Source: Bagarius yarrelli (lineage: Eukaryota; Chordata; Actinopteri; Siluriformes; Sisoridae). From it: DNA of 64,000 nt. Under the pieces are notes generated by a model, which saw only the letters and a list, made by a program, of their open reading frames with translations, searched no databases and had not been told where the DNA came from. The position numbers were made by a program, and so were the translations under genes. The first letter of the stretch is position 1; every line of letters starts with the position of its first letter. Below, in pieces: positions 9,040 to 22,389 of the stretch. The stretch covers positions 62,001 to 126,000 of the forward strand of contig VCAZ01000044.1 in NCBI GenBank assembly GCA_005784505.1, in the 5' to 3' direction.

Positions 9040-10190
9040 ACAGGCCAAAGCAGTTAAGAAAAACTTAATTTCCCCTTTTGGTCAGGGACTGTGAGTGACG
9101 TCACTACCGAATACAAACACACCTCATAGTATAGTCCCACCACTGACACTAATTTACAGGTTTCAGTGCTTTGGAAATAAATTTGAAAAGGGTTTGCGAT
9201 TTTGTTTGAGTAGGGACACATTTAAAAATTAAAACACACAATTCCTTACAGAACATTTGGTACACTATAAGTCATTTGGTGCACTATGAGTATGTAAAGC
9301 ATATGCACAAATACCGTAAACCGACATCCTAGAATTTAATGGTTTAAACAAATTAATTGAATTAAGTTAAATTAATTATTCATTAAAATAAATATAGACC
9401 ATTTGGGTGCAGGTAATATAAAAGGAAAGTTTATCTCTCTTTTGTCTTTCTATTCCTTTATGCATTATAAATGTGTTATAAATACAATATTTATATAAAT
9501 TCTACTTTATCAAAGATTTATATAGATAGTTAGTAGTCTTTTGAACATAAAAAAGGGCTGCAATGGACATAATTAGGGGTAACCTATTAACTGCATTTAA
9601 AAAAACTTGATATGATAGTCATTCGAAAAAGAAATCATGTAAGAATGTGATAATAGGTTGGAGTAGGGGATAAACAAATGCTATCTTAATTTTAAATGAT
9701 AAAATATGTATGCACTCATTCTCTATTTAAAATTAAACAATGCCTCCACCCTGTGGCCATAACCTAACATTACTATTAAGCTTTCTGCGTTACCCATCTG
9801 TATGTGCATACAGGTGCATTACAAAATCATTATTTTCTGATTTATAACTGTAAAGCTGCTTTAAAATTGTCTATATTGTATAAAGTGCTGTTAAAATATC
9901 AAAATTATTCATAAAATACTATGTATGTTAGCTATGTTTCTGTTACTGTGTAACGCAGTGGACAGGTAACTTATTTTACATTTTAGGCATTTTGGGCCCA
10001 TTAAACTACTGAGCTCATGTTAGGTTTTTAGATAATAGGTTTAGACTAGATAGAGGTGATAAGATAGACAGTCTAGTCTTTAAATAACATAACACTATGC
10101 AAATTATGTGAGATCGTCCTTCTTTCCTGTTTAAAGGCCTGTGGTTTCTTATTAATTATTCCCGTGGTTAACTTAGCTTAGTTTTTTTTA
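9040..10190. other. No gene or known repeat seen
   Basis: AT-rich sequence. Contains a gtgcactatgagtatg-type short duplication near 9,260-9,300. No coding signal. Confidence 0.4.
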
Positions 10191-10199
10191 GGGTACATT

Positions 10200-10495
10200 A
10201 CAGAAAAATCTTGACAACCTTGGTTAAGAGACTGGATGGCAACATCTGCGCCCCTCAGGGGCCATGCCCACAGCTTTCCTAACTCTGTATGGAGGTATCT
10301 GTATGTGAAGGTCTCCTAGACTGTTAAGGAGGGACACTTGGGCCAAAAGTAGCCAGTAATAGCATAACATTGTCTTGGTGTACTCTATTTGAAAGCAGGT
10401 TGAAGGATGATTGAAGGAATTGTGTTTCAGTGCGCAAAACACAGCCAGTATATCCAGACAATTTATGTGCCACATAAAATGGCGATCTTCCTACA
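10200..10495 (-). pseudogene. DIRS RNase H remnant
   Basis: Minus-strand frame beginning at about 10,475 reads HINCLDILAVFCALKH, the conserved HINxLEMLAVxxAL block of the DIRS RNase H domain. A degraded middle part and a VGMAPEG stretch near 10,250-10,275 follow. The VGMAPEG segment is the same sequence seen in the plus-strand DIRS copies at 30-50 and 50,715-50,735. It lies directly downstream of the RT piece (10,500-11,100) in the expected order. Stops are present. Confidence 0.75.
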
Positions 10496-10499
10496 ATTC

Positions 10500-11100
10500 C
10501 TGGGCATAGTTGCTTTTTGTGACTTAAAACATTTTTGTTTTAAGCCAACAGTGGTGCAGCAGGCCAAAAAGAATCACATTGGATGCCACTGCCATCAGAC
10601 CTAATAGTTTCTGAAACAGTTTGACAGTGAGTAGCTGGCCTTCAGAGCTGTACAGGTTACCTCTACATGAGAAGGAGACAGTTGTGCCTGCATCATCAAG
10701 GAATCCAATACCACCGTAAGACATTCGGCATTGAGTCTCAGTCCCAGCTTGTGAAACAATCTGCTTGATAGTAAGCATCTCGAAATAGTCTTGACAGTAT
10801 GGTTCAGCCAATGCAGATTTAAGATTGGACCCCTATTCTTTTTGGGAACCAATTAGTACATACTGTAGAACCGTTCATCAAAAGTGTGTCTACTTCTTGT
10901 TCCATTACCAGAACATGGAAATCACCAGCATGTAGTTGATCCCACGAAAAGCAGGCGGAACTGGATTCTGTTGCCTACTGTAGCCTGTGGCTTAGGCAAA
11001 ACTGGATTCTGTAGCCTACTTCTAGTTTTGGATAAAGTTCCCATGCTGGCAGAAAGCCTTGTAAGGAACCAGCCTATCAAGGCTGGCCTCTGGTCCATTT
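10500..11100 (-). pseudogene. DIRS reverse transcriptase remnant
   Basis: Minus-strand blocks, from high to low coordinates: an FxPAWEL-like stretch near 11,060; PVPPAFRGIN near 10,950; EQEVDTLLMNGS near 10,870-10,910; VPKKNRG.ILNLHWLN near 10,810-10,852; EMLT near 10,770; then VLDSLMMQAQLSPSHVEV and LLGLMAVASNVILFGLL near 10,545-10,700. This is the order of the fish DIRS RT, but the palm region with the catalytic aspartates is deleted between EMLT and the VLDS block. Overlapping open frames at 10,524-10,811 and 10,601-10,852 are the same gene in two frames. Confidence 0.82.
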
Positions 11101-12600
11101 GGTGTCCTAAAGCAGATTCTATGCAGGAAAAAATTGCCTGGCACCTGAAGTCCCTCTGCTGGGTGAAATGATTGTTCCTGCTATTTGAAGTTCACTATGT
11201 TCTGATTATTTAGCATCTGAGGTGACAGGATTAATCAAGCGAATCAAGAGCTTTCATGAGGAACCAGCCCCTCAAAAACAGTTTATAATGTGGCTGGTGT
11301 GGCCCATCCGGCTGACATGGACCTGGGAGCGGCACAATGGATAGCAGAGTTTCAGCTTTATCTACTGTGCCGCTTACAAGTCCATGGAGCTGGTGGCCTT
11401 AGTTTTAAATATATCATTAATAAATAAATATACCAAGCATTAGAAATGAATTTTGGAATTGTTCCTATTTTACAAAAGTCTTTACAGCTGGGTGATTAAA
11501 ACATCTGTATTGTCCATTTCAAGAGGGCCTTGCACTGTTTTGTAGAATGTATTTTAATTCGATAATTTGTTGTAATGTTAAGTGTTTGGTAATGTTTTGT
11601 GGTCATTTAATAAAAAAAAATGCATTCCAATTGCTTGTCAACCTGGTTTTTTTTTATTTCAAAAATGTGAATAGTTAAATACAATTTAAAATTCAACTCC
11701 TTGTATTAATTTGGTTAATAGTATAATAGTTTGAAAACAGATGTTTTGTAGATTCGAAAACTTGAGTTAGCATCTTTTGTTGTTATCGGTTTTAATTATT
11801 TGTTTGTTAGATTTAGTTATATTAACTTAATCAGCCTACAGAACATATTTTCGACTAGGGGACTCCGGAAAAATAAGGAAGGCAAGAATTAATATTGCCA
11901 CCCCAGAGTTGTGCGGTAAACATGGTACACACCCAACTTAATCAAACCGTATGTGCAAAACATAAACACAAGATGGCGCCATTGTATCAACCTGTAAACT
12001 TTAACTCCTAAAATGCGATGCCCAAAAAACTATTTTAGTCCTTTTTTTTAATTTTGTTTGTATCCTTGTGTGAGTATGATAATCCTGGGACATAATTAGT
12101 CAATTTTTAGACAGATTATTACTCCATGAAAAAAATAACATAACAGAGACGGTATACAATCTATAAAAGAGAAAAAAAATAATTTCAAATTTATATTTAA
12201 ATTTTTACTGTCACAAGGTTAAACTTTATGCAAATGAGATTCCTCCATGTTTACTTTTTAAAGGCAAGCATCGCCTTTCTACTCTCTGGACAGCCACACC
12301 TTATTTTACACGCCTATTTTACATGCGTGTTTAACGGTTTAACAGTTCAACAACAGTTAATTATTATTTGAAGGTTTTTAAAAGTTGTTTTTTTTGCATA
12401 ATTACGGCTGTCAAAAAAGCTGTTGTTAAGTTTTACACTGAAATTTTAATATTTGTAATGTTTAAACAGAAATAAAGAGGCAACTTATTAAGGCAAGAGT
12501 TATTTTAAGGTAAACCTAATGCTGAAGACAAAATTAAATATAACATGTATAATGTGGAATACCGAGGCAAATACCAAGTGCATCTTCTGTACATTATTTA
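11100..12600. other. Possible DIRS extension, then unclassified sequence
   Basis: 11,100-11,400 is more GC-rich than what follows and may be the degraded 5' part of the minus-strand DIRS element, but I see no block good enough to assert it. 11,400-12,600 is AT-rich with no gene or repeat family recognised. An aagatggcgcc stretch (YY1-like) lies near 11,971. Confidence 0.4.
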
Positions 12601-12783
12601 CTCTCACCTCTGTAAATATTAACCTTATACCCTTATTTATTAAACTGCTATTTATTGTAAATAGGCCATCTATGCACTTCTGGTTAGATGCTAACTGCAT
12701 TTCACTGGTTCTGTACATGTACCTTGCACAAAATAAAGTAAAATTTAATCTAATTTAATCTAAATTTTTTATAAATACCTAAA
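12600..12783 (+). mobile_element. Possible LINE 3' tail
   Basis: The segment ends with a gcatttcactggttctgtac stretch, an aataaagtaaaattt stretch and a repeated taatctaattt, directly followed by an (ATTCT)n array. Fish non-LTR retrotransposon 3' tails commonly end this way and seed short tandem repeats. No coding block is present, so the call is tentative. A 79-codon open frame (12,519-12,758) has no recognisable domain. Confidence 0.35.
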
Positions 12784-12850
12784 TTCTATTCTATTCTATT
12801 CTATTCTATTCTATTCTATTCTATTCTATTCTATTCTATTCTATTCTATT
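12784..12850. repeat. (ATTCT)n pentanucleotide microsatellite
   Basis: About 13 near-perfect units of ctatt. Same motif, opposite strand, as the array at 41,269. Confidence 0.97.
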
Positions 12851-12892
12851 TAAACTCTCTCTAAGCAGAACATCATAGAAATTAACAATGGT

Positions 12893-14109
<1,217 letters not shown>

Positions 14110-14241
14110 TCCAAACTAGTAAGACTGGCCACAATCCAAGGACTCGAAAAATTCACACAGACAGAAACTCAAGCTTAAAATCAAACCTGGAAACCTAAAG
14201 CTGTGAATTGACAATGCTACCCACTGTACCACCATGCTGCT
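14110..14241 (-). mobile_element. tRNA-derived SINE (HE1-like)
   Basis: Minus-strand reading begins gcatggtggtacagtgggta (A-box region), continues with a degenerate B-box near 14,180-14,195, then a tgtgtgaatttt and gagtccttg-like body. This follows the order of the common fish SINE whose head reads 'gtggctcagtgggtagcac'. The B-box is decayed. Confidence 0.6.
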
Positions 14242-14244
14242 CAG

Positions 14245-15170
14245 ACATGGGACATGTTAGGAAAATTGATCCTAGCATGTATAGCTGAAATCCTGTAATT
14301 GAAACCTTGTTGAACACTCATGTCTTGCACAAAATCAATGCCTACAATCCTTTCGTCAATTTTTAAAAGTGCCCTTTTTATCTTTTTAGTACTGAGGACA
14401 TGGTCATGGATGAGGTAAGACCCAAGTTAAACAATGGTCTATACATCAAATATGTGTTTATTCTGAACATTTGCTTCAGAGATGTTACTCTTAAATAAAT
14501 AAATATCATACCAAACATCTTATTTTAAGAAAAGCTACAGAGCCCCTACTAAAAATACGCCTAATCAAAAATACGACTAATCAAAAGTTAGCGCCACAGA
14601 GCGCTACAGAAGTGGCATAATTGGCAGAAGGAAACCAAACACTTATTTACTGTTACCGCTTCATGCCTCTACAAGCCTGATGGGTGTTGTTTCTTCCCAC
14701 TTCTGGCTTATGATTTCTTAACAACTAGATAAAAAATGGAAAACTGATTCATTGTCCAAAATGTCCTGGCAAACCCCAAACCAACAAAGAAGTTCCACTG
14801 AATCCTTCTTTATTATTGCCTTTAGTTAGGCATTGAAGAAGAAACATATTGTTATCTAATGCCTGATCATCTGTAAACACTTTTACATGATTTCCCACCA
14901 CCCTTTTAAATAGAACCCGCAATGTTAAATACTGCAATACATAAACATAAAAAAAACATTTATACTATTGTTTAATTATGTTTTCTTTTAAAAAGCACTA
15001 AGTGCAGGCTCACCCACTTTCCACTCCTCACTTCCCACAGTCATACATTATTTTTGAATTGATTTCTGATATAGATATGATTACTATTTTTTTCACTTTT
15101 TATGATTTATCTTTATCCACAGCCCTGCTTACTGTCCAGCGTGTATTCAGGTTCTTCAGGTACAAACAAG
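14245..15170. other. No gene or known repeat seen
   Basis: AT-rich. A short direct repeat (aaaaatacg, ctaatcaaaa) occurs near 14,550-14,590. Confidence 0.4.
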
Positions 15171-15321
15171 GGAGCAGAGGTGGGTAGTAACAAGTTGCTA
15201 CATTACTTTTACTTGAGTAAAGTTTTTGGGTTATTTTTACTTTTAGAGTATATTTAAAGATGTGTACTTTTACTGTTACTCAAGTACCTTTTCAGTGACA
15301 AAACTTTACTTTTACTTTTAA

Positions 15322-15490
15322 TTTGGTGGCGTTCCTCCGTTACTCTTAAATAGTACTAAATATGAGATTTTTTAAATAATAAGTTTATATGTATTTTTTG
15401 CTTAAGATTTGCAGAAAATACATATAAACTAATAATTTTAAAAATCTCCGATTTATTACGATTTGACAGTAACGGAGGAAGGCCGCCAAA
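15322..15490. repeat. Imperfect hairpin, about 75-bp arms, inside the hAT-like element
   Basis: Arms 15,322-15,397 and 15,415-15,490 are inverted copies at roughly 80-85% identity, with a loop of about 17 bases. Both arms hold the ttcctccgttact motif and a gtttatatgtattt motif at the loop end. Confidence 0.85.
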
Positions 15491-15679
15491 TGTAGCGAAC
15501 TAAAAGTAAAATTTTTCAATAAAAACGTACTCGGGTAAAAGTACACATCTATATATACTGTATATACTAAATATACTGTAAAAGTTACTCCAAAATTTTA
15601 CTCAAGTAAATGCTAAAGCAAAAACTTTGGAGAGTCTGCGTCTTCTAGTGCACCTTTAGCTGGAGATGTAACACAGGAA

Positions 15680-15703
15680 GGTGTGTGTGTGTGTGTGTGT
15701 GTT
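15680..15703. repeat. (GT)n microsatellite
   Basis: About 12 units. Confidence 0.9.
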
Positions 15704-16350
15704 GAACACTATTAATAATCATTTGGTATCTATGGGTACAAAACCACACTTCACACAATGTCCAAATATTTTCCCTCATATGCGCTCTTGTGCAAGCAAC
15801 GACAAATAATCTTGTGAACGTACAAACACATTCATTTTTACTGTCTGCACATTTTTATCCATCTTATTTAACAAAACTAAATAAACTGAACAGCAAACTA
15901 AGAATTTATACAAAGATAAAGTTGTTTTTTTGACACCTCACTAAAGTGTAAAACATCCATACAAAATCATTGTATTTTATTTCATTCCTACCTAAATAAT
16001 GCAGGTACATAAATATAAAAAAGCGAAAAATAAAGTTCGTTTTAAAGAAACTGTTAGAAAAACATCTGAGTGTGTTTGAGATTTGATTGCAAAAAACAGG
16101 CTGTGATGTTAATGTCCATCACAGGACTAAGATCGGCTTTACTTTAACCTGTTTTATAGAAGCAGAACAGAGAAACATTGGAGGAGAAGGATGTGAAAAC
16201 TTGCCATATAGGTTTAAATTCAGGGTTTTGCTTTGTGTTAATCCGATCAAAAGTAACTAGTAACTAACTACTTAAGTAGTTTTTCATTAGATACTTTTTT
16301 ACTTTTACTTGAATAAATGTTGCTATAGGTACTTGTACTTTATAGTGTGT

Positions 16351-16875
16351 CATAGTACAATCCATTATGGCCAGTCTCTCCTTTGATTACCATCCTTAAG
16401 TTTACTGTACAAATTATGCCTAACAACAGATACAAAGGGTACAGAATTCTTTCTGTCAAAATGCACCCAAGAATGATCACATTTCCTATTTTCTGTTAGA
16501 TATGCCCATCATTTATTTATACTACTCAGCCACATGATTCACAACCTCTAATCATGTTCCCTCTTTTTAACGGTCAAAACAAAAACAAAAGAAAAAGTAA
16601 TTTTTTAACCTGTCAAGTTAAAATAAGAAACAAAATTTTTGATTACATAGCAGCAATCATTATATATCTTTATTGTGCTTATTCATTTATGTGCAAATTC
16701 CATGGTAGAAGTTGAGTCCCCAGTCCTCAGAATGGGAGCTGTAGAACATACATAGGAAGCTAATTTGCTTGTGCTTCCTTTTTGATTCAGAATGATAACA
16801 TCAGTTTAAGCTGACATTCACTGCTATATTTCCATATTTTGACATTAACAAGGCCAACATTTGCTTACTATAGCC
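16351..16875. other. No gene or known repeat seen
   Basis: AT-rich sequence between the hAT-like element and the Gypsy remnant. Confidence 0.35.
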
Positions 16876-16879
16876 TTGG

Positions 16880-17620
16880 GTTTATTCTGAATAAAACATC
16901 TTTATTGTGTTTTTAAAACTGGGCAGTAGAACAGGGACCCGCATGCTTGCCTGCTGTTAAAGCGCTGGTCAGGGTGTAGCTTTTTAAAGTTCTTGTGATC
17001 AGTAAATATGACAAAGACGTGTGTCTTTTCAATGTCCCCATTTTTCATGCTACGTTGAATTTCAGGTTGGCTCAGTGCTGCTGAGAACAGCGTACATGAA
17101 ATAAAAACACAGGATGCATCTTTATTTAAACACCGGAGTTGTGGTATATGAACATTTTTGTCATGCCATTATGCAATCTGCCTCTGAACAGTAAATTCCA
17201 CAATTGAACAGCGAGCAGAGTTATGTAGCAGAATCACAGGTGAATAGTCTATAAAAAATTGAAAACCACAGGAAATGCTGCAGTTCTTTTATGCTCATGT
17301 ACTGGCCCAGTCCACCATTGCTGACACAATAGTTTGATCCATGGTATATGCCAGTGAAACTTGCACTTCTCATCTTTCATTTACAAAGGCTTTTGGCACT
17401 ACTAACGGCTGTTTTCACTTGCCCACTTTGCAAATTCACACCACTGTGAAAGTTACAATATAATCTTGCTGCAATGCCTCTCTGATGTATCCAAAAGGGT
17501 ATACACACAGCTTAATTGCACAGTCATAGTCCCTATGAGTAAGATTCCTTTTACCTTTTTCTTGCTGAATACTTTTTGCAGGGCATGCTACCTAGGTAGT
17601 ATACATTGTTGTAAACTTAC
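16880..17620 (-). pseudogene. Ty3/Gypsy RT-RNase H remnant
   Basis: Minus-strand blocks, from high to low coordinates: YDCAIKL and YIREALQQDYI near 17,440-17,540 (RT N-terminal part), KELQHFLWFSIFYRLF near 17,230-17,290 (after the RT thumb), then FTDHKNFKKLHP and RFNSRQA near 16,950-17,020 (RNase H). The RT catalytic core between the first two blocks is lost, and all blocks are in different frames. It belongs to Gypsy but on the opposite strand to the element at 6,303-8,902; whether it is the same family is unclear. Confidence 0.72.
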
Positions 17621-18112
17621 AATAGACTAGCAAATTGAGCCATTAGATGGGATTAATGGAAGCAGGAGAAGGAACAGAGAAAAAGTTGCTCTGTTCTGTA
17701 GCATGTGGTCCAAATGTATGTTCATTTCAATATAAACGTATCAAGGGTAAGCTGTTTGTCTCTGCATGCAAGCTCGGTGAGCATCTTTGCTGACATAACA
17801 CAGAAATCACCACACTTTTTACCCACTTTATTGCCAACTGCCGTGTGATCTAAGATGCACCAAAAAAGTACTCAGACCACCTGTATCCAATCCAGTGCAA
17901 ATGAATGTGGGGTATTCAAACCCAACCAGCACAAATGTCATACCAGGCATAATGTCAAGGTGGACAATGCTTCAATATCGCCGATCCTGATGATCGTTGA
18001 TGGAGTAAATGGATAGTTAAATGGTTAGTTTTCAGTGGTTCATAAGGGGACAGAGAGAGCCCAAAAAGAAAAAATCAGAATGGATATATGGAAGTACGCA
18101 TTCCTGAGAACT
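17621..18112. other. No gene or known repeat seen
   Basis: May be the degraded 5' side of the Gypsy remnant but contains no readable block. Confidence 0.35.
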
Positions 18113-18190
18113 ATTGTGACAAATCAGTCCCTGGGTCTGATTTGTAACACGACCTATTTGACAGTCAGCATTTTAAACAGTGATTGTTTG
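18113..18190. repeat. Unclassified repeat shared with 62,223-62,300
   Basis: Shared words are attgtgacaaa, then agtcc, then gacct(a/g)tttgacagtca and cattttgaact/cattttaaac. The copy here includes a short inverted repeat, acaaatcag...ctgatttgt at 18,119-18,145. The family is unknown. Confidence 0.6.
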
Positions 18191-20955
18191 ATGTGGTTCG
18201 ATCTTTTATTATCTCCATCTCTTATACACTGGGGAGCATGGTGGTGACTTTATACTTTTCTCAATACTCATACCTTTACCTGCTCAGAGGAAAAGCAGAA
18301 GTTAGGTCTATCCCTGGGGTAAGAATCTGTAGAGCAGGCTTCCTCATCCAGTTCAAGGTCTGCGGAGCTAGCGGTTGAAAAGTGTCCTGTTAGTTTCAAA
18401 ATGACCACTACAAAATTTCCAAAGAACTAAAGACAAACTGTACATAAATAATCTAAAACTGTAGATAATGCTTTGTGAGTTTGCGTTCATGCACACAAGA
18501 ATGTTCCAAAAATGAGCTATTCTGCTTTACATTTAAAATATTTATTTTTCTTAATCTATAGCCAACAAGGCTATATGAACTTATCCCATTATCGATAAGC
18601 AAAAAAAAAGGATAAGGAAAATAAAAGAGGTTTTTAACGTACTTTTTTTGATATACAGTATTTGACATCGTGGGGTCTTCTGTGGTGTTTTAAAGACTTT
18701 CAGTCACAGTATCCTGACAGCTCTCAATATGTTTTCTCTTCAAATGCCACAGAAGAATGCACTCATCTGTGAATTTGAGCAACACTTGGGAGGTAGAAGC
18801 TAAAAAAAGGCCTTATGGGCTTTGATGCAGAGTTGTGTGTTAGGTTGCAATGGATAGCTGGTAAAATGACAGTGTTGGGAACATACAGTAAGAGAGTAAA
18901 AGTCTGTGCGGATGTGGTGTCTGTCTGTCTGTCTGCCTTTCTCTCTCTCTTTCTCTCTTTCATCTTCTATTTAAAAGAGAAGAGAGCGGAATAAGAACAA
19001 GGAAAGGAACCCATAGCAAGCTTTAATGTGATAGTTGTTCTGATGTCACTTATGTTATTGATTATGTGCTCACAATGCATAACTGAGTTAGATTTAAATG
19101 AAAAAAAACAAAGCTGTTTTGTTTGTAGTGGCTTACGGATGCAATGCCTGAAGGCCATTAGATCTGTTCTGATTGCATGAGATCAAGCACAACTGTTTTT
19201 TACTTTCAAACTAATCAAAAACACTCTGCATTTACAACAAATACAGACAAACATATGGTAATCAATTTAACAGTAAACTGTATGTTTAATATTAACTTAT
19301 AATTGAATTGTATAGTAAAAATTGTAGTTCACTAAGTTCTAAAAAAACCTCATAACATATTGGTGTTATTGTGATTCATACCTGTATGTGTTAAACTGCA
19401 AAAGAAAGTGATGCCAGTTTGGTCACTTGTCCTTTGTCATTAGAAATTCTTCTTAAAATTATTCCATTCAGTAAGACAGTTAAAGGCAAACCCACATGTG
19501 GCCAAAATAACCATGGTGGCATGGATATCCAGCAGACCTACCATCATCCTGCCGCCCTGTTCGCTCTGACTTTTATCCATCAAAATGTGGGCTGTGGTCC
19601 CTATGTGTTTGCTCTGAGGAGAGCTTGGTCCTGTGATTTGTCACTGCAAGTCTGTATTGCACTGTGGGAAAGCGGACCGCAGAAGGCCCTGGGGGCTTTG
19701 TTGTACTCGTAGCAGTTTTCCACACAAGTCAGCCAGAGGAGTAGTAAAGAATGGGACTTTAGTGAAACCATGTTTTCTGTATAATAAACTGACATGCCTG
19801 AGAATGAACAGTAATTAGAACAAGGTGTACGGGAAATATGCCATTTAACAAAGGCTGTTGTTTCTCTAGTGGTGGAGCAGAGGCTGGGGCCTCTCCTCAG
19901 ATAGCATTGCTTTATAAAGCCTATTGATTTTGATTCAGCTTACATAACAAATCATTAGTTACCTTTGCATTATTCCTAAGACAAATTTGTTACTGATTGT
20001 GAGGTGCTATACATCCTGCAAATGTCCTACTGAATATATAGTCAGAATATAACCTGCTACTTGTCATACTTGTGTTTTCTTTGCATACATAGAAGTCAAG
20101 CAACATCAGATTCTTAGAGTTTTACAGTTTTCTTTACAAGTGCTCTAGTTTACACATCAACACCATGACTGATTTGTCCACTGCATATATTGTGTAGTCA
20201 AGCAAGAGAGAGCTTATGAAGCCATTCTTTTATGTCTGTTTTGACTATTACCTTTAAAATGTACATCTGGCAAACAGTGCAAAGTACAAATAAGCAATCC
20301 ATCAATTCAATAAACCATAAAAACAAATGTAGCACAACAGTTGTTTTGAGATCAGAAAAGGTTTTAAATGCAAAGTAGTAATTTCAATTACAGATGATAC
20401 TAGCAGTGTGTTGTCTAATTTTCTAGTTTAGCACTGCATTACTGTAAATGTGAACAGAGCAGTGAGCCCAAATGTTTTATTAACATATTTTTTTGCTTTT
20501 TTTCTTGGTTATCTGGGAAAATGCAAACGAGTTCCCGGCCAGATATTTTTATGGTTTATTAAATACCATCCTTTAAATTCCCACCATCTGTTTCACACAC
20601 ATAACAAATAGTTACAATCCAATTACATCGCCTAACAGTAAGAAAGATAACAAGGTATAAATGCAAAGTGAACATGTTAAAACACTTTATATTTTTTAAA
20701 TGATTGGGTCAATACATCATACAGATTTAGAAGCTTTTCAGCAAAAAGTAATCAGCATACTATATGCATATTTACGTAAAACACTAATGCTAACAGCTTT
20801 TACTAAAAGCATTTATTTAGATACCACAAGAAAGAGAGCTTTAAAAATGAAACAAACATTTTTAAAAATGACTAATACCTGCAGTTATTGGCCCAGAAAT
20901 CCAGCACAGTCATGAGCCACACCTCTTTAATCCTTAAAGAATTAGAATGTTAGAA
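18191..20955. other. No gene or transposon recognised; one GC-richer island
   Basis: Mostly AT-rich. A GC-richer, non-repetitive island lies at about 19,470-19,770, with overlapping short open frames on both strands (19,419-19,818) and no recognisable domain. A CT-rich microsatellite sits at 18,918-18,960. Confidence 0.4.
18918..18960. repeat. (TCTG)n/(CT)n microsatellite
   Basis: Compound short repeat; four tctg units followed by CT runs. Confidence 0.85.
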
Positions 20956-20959
20956 TTGC

Positions 20960-21180
20960 ACACATTGGTTGATGCTTAGTGGTTAGCATTTTGCATGCTA
21001 GCAAAGATTTGAAGAACTAATAAACTAATTAAATGCATTTTAGGTTGGCTGACATCTTTAAATTCTGCAGTGTTTCTGACTGGACCCTGAGTTGGCAACC
21101 TATGTAACTTAGTGCATAACCTTGAGCCCTGTGTAATACAAATGGAACAGAAATTGGATGCATGAGTGGGTGGGTCAATG
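20960..21180 (+). mobile_element. Degenerate tRNA-derived SINE
   Basis: A head tgcttagtggttagca (A-box-like, about 20,970-20,985), a degraded middle, and the tail words ctgactggaccctgagttgg (near 21,078) and aattggatgcatgagtgggt (near 21,150), which parallel the 3' part of HE1-type fish SINEs. Box B is not recognisable. Confidence 0.5.
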
Positions 21181-22095
21181 CTTATGGTTGTTACATTTCA
21201 AATCCATCTATTACATTGTAAATGTAATAACAATAAGCCATTGAAAAATTGATCAAAAGTGCTTACCGTGACAGTTTTACTGGCACCAGATGAAACCAAT
21301 GCAATGCAGACTAACAGCAAAAGCCTTTGGTAAAAACAGTGACTGCACATCATCGATTCTTTAATGTAAGTGTAAGGCTGATCACCCAGAGGCTTTTGTA
21401 AATCTGAATGAGCTACTTAAATTTGACTTTAGGCAGGTAAGAAAAATTGTGTGACAGGAATACGAAAAGGAACCAATTTATAGGCAGCTTTTACCAAAAA
21501 GTGCAAACGTGTTTTCTAGCGTCCTTTTTTTTAAGTGTAGCATACACTCTTCAGTCTTCTGTTTTTTACATTTTTATATAGATGCTTTAATGTGATAATA
21601 AAATAACAAAAACACAAGAAATTATGAGTACACTACACATAAAAATGTTGCAATTTGTGCAAAATATCATATTTCGCAAAAAATTCTTATGCATATTTCT
21701 ACACAAGGTACAAAAGTTAAAATAAATTTTTTTTCTTGAAGTACAGAATTAAATATTTTTTATGACCTTAATCACAATTTTGACCTTGATCGAGTAAAGT
21801 TGATATTTATATTTTAAAAATACCAACTTTATTTGATCAAGGTCATAATCTATATTCATAAATAAGGCCTGCTATTCTTATGTGTATAAACAATATAAAA
21901 ATGTGTATTAAATATACAATAATTAAAAATACAATAAAAAATTTTGAAAAACGTGTCGGATGTCACGTGCTGGAATGTTTTCTTTAATATAGAAAAAAAT
22001 GGTTCAATGTAAATATTTTGTCAAGTTTGACTTTTATTACATGTATTGTTTACAATCTCTAAAAATAACTTAACAAAATAAATTTATTTTATCTA
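21181..22095. other. No gene seen; contains an imperfect hairpin
   Basis: AT-rich sequence with no coding signal apart from the hairpin listed next. Confidence 0.4.
21777..21849. repeat. Imperfect hairpin, about 33-bp arms
   Basis: Arms around 21,777-21,811 and 21,815-21,849 are inverted copies. The outer 12 bases (tgaccttgatc / gatcaaggtca) match almost perfectly; a few mismatches occur toward the very short loop. Confidence 0.8.
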
Positions 22096-22099
22096 CTCT

Positions 22100-22250
22100 G
22101 ATGTTTTAAGAACATGGTTCTCTAAGGGAATGAGACACTACGTCAAAATGCTTTGTGAACCCACTTTCATAACCTTTGCCCTGAAGTATGTGTGTAATCC
22201 AACTAATCAGAAAATATTAGGTCACGATTTAAATAGTAAGGCTATATAAA
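22100..22250. repeat. DIRS inverted terminal sequence
   Basis: Contains gttctctaagggaatgagac (22,112-22,131) and tttgccctgaagtatgtgtg. It is clearly related to the left terminus of the DIRS copy at 50,130 and, in inverse orientation, to 51,600-51,725. Confidence 0.75.
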
Positions 22251-22389
22251 CTTGAGCAGCAGCACGGTAAAATTAAATTTAGCACGAAAGGGACACAGCA
22301 TCCATTCTGCTTCAGGAACTGTGTCAAACTGCTTTGGGAACAAGATACCCATAGTACCAAAGCAATGTCCCAATGTCATGTGTGGGGAT

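Larger units (their letters stand above)
15176..16350. mobile_element. hAT-like non-autonomous DNA transposon
   Basis: Starts cagaggtgggtagtaacaag, a hAT-type terminus of fish elements, and has the typical subterminal runs of cttttacttgagtaa on the left (15,205-15,320) and their inverted counterparts on the right (acttaagtag, ttttacttgaataaatg at 16,270-16,320). No transposase coding sequence is visible inside. The right terminal inverted repeat is not preserved, so the end is approximate. A microsatellite (GT)n at 15,680-15,703 lies within. Confidence 0.6.

Noticed and set aside
11100..11400. Extension of the minus-strand DIRS coding region
   Set aside because: Composition fits, but I could not read a reliable protein block, so it is not claimed as coding.
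19419..19818. GC-richer island with short frames on both strands as a host exon
   Set aside because: No domain, no convincing splice sites in phase, frames on both strands; kept only as a composition note.
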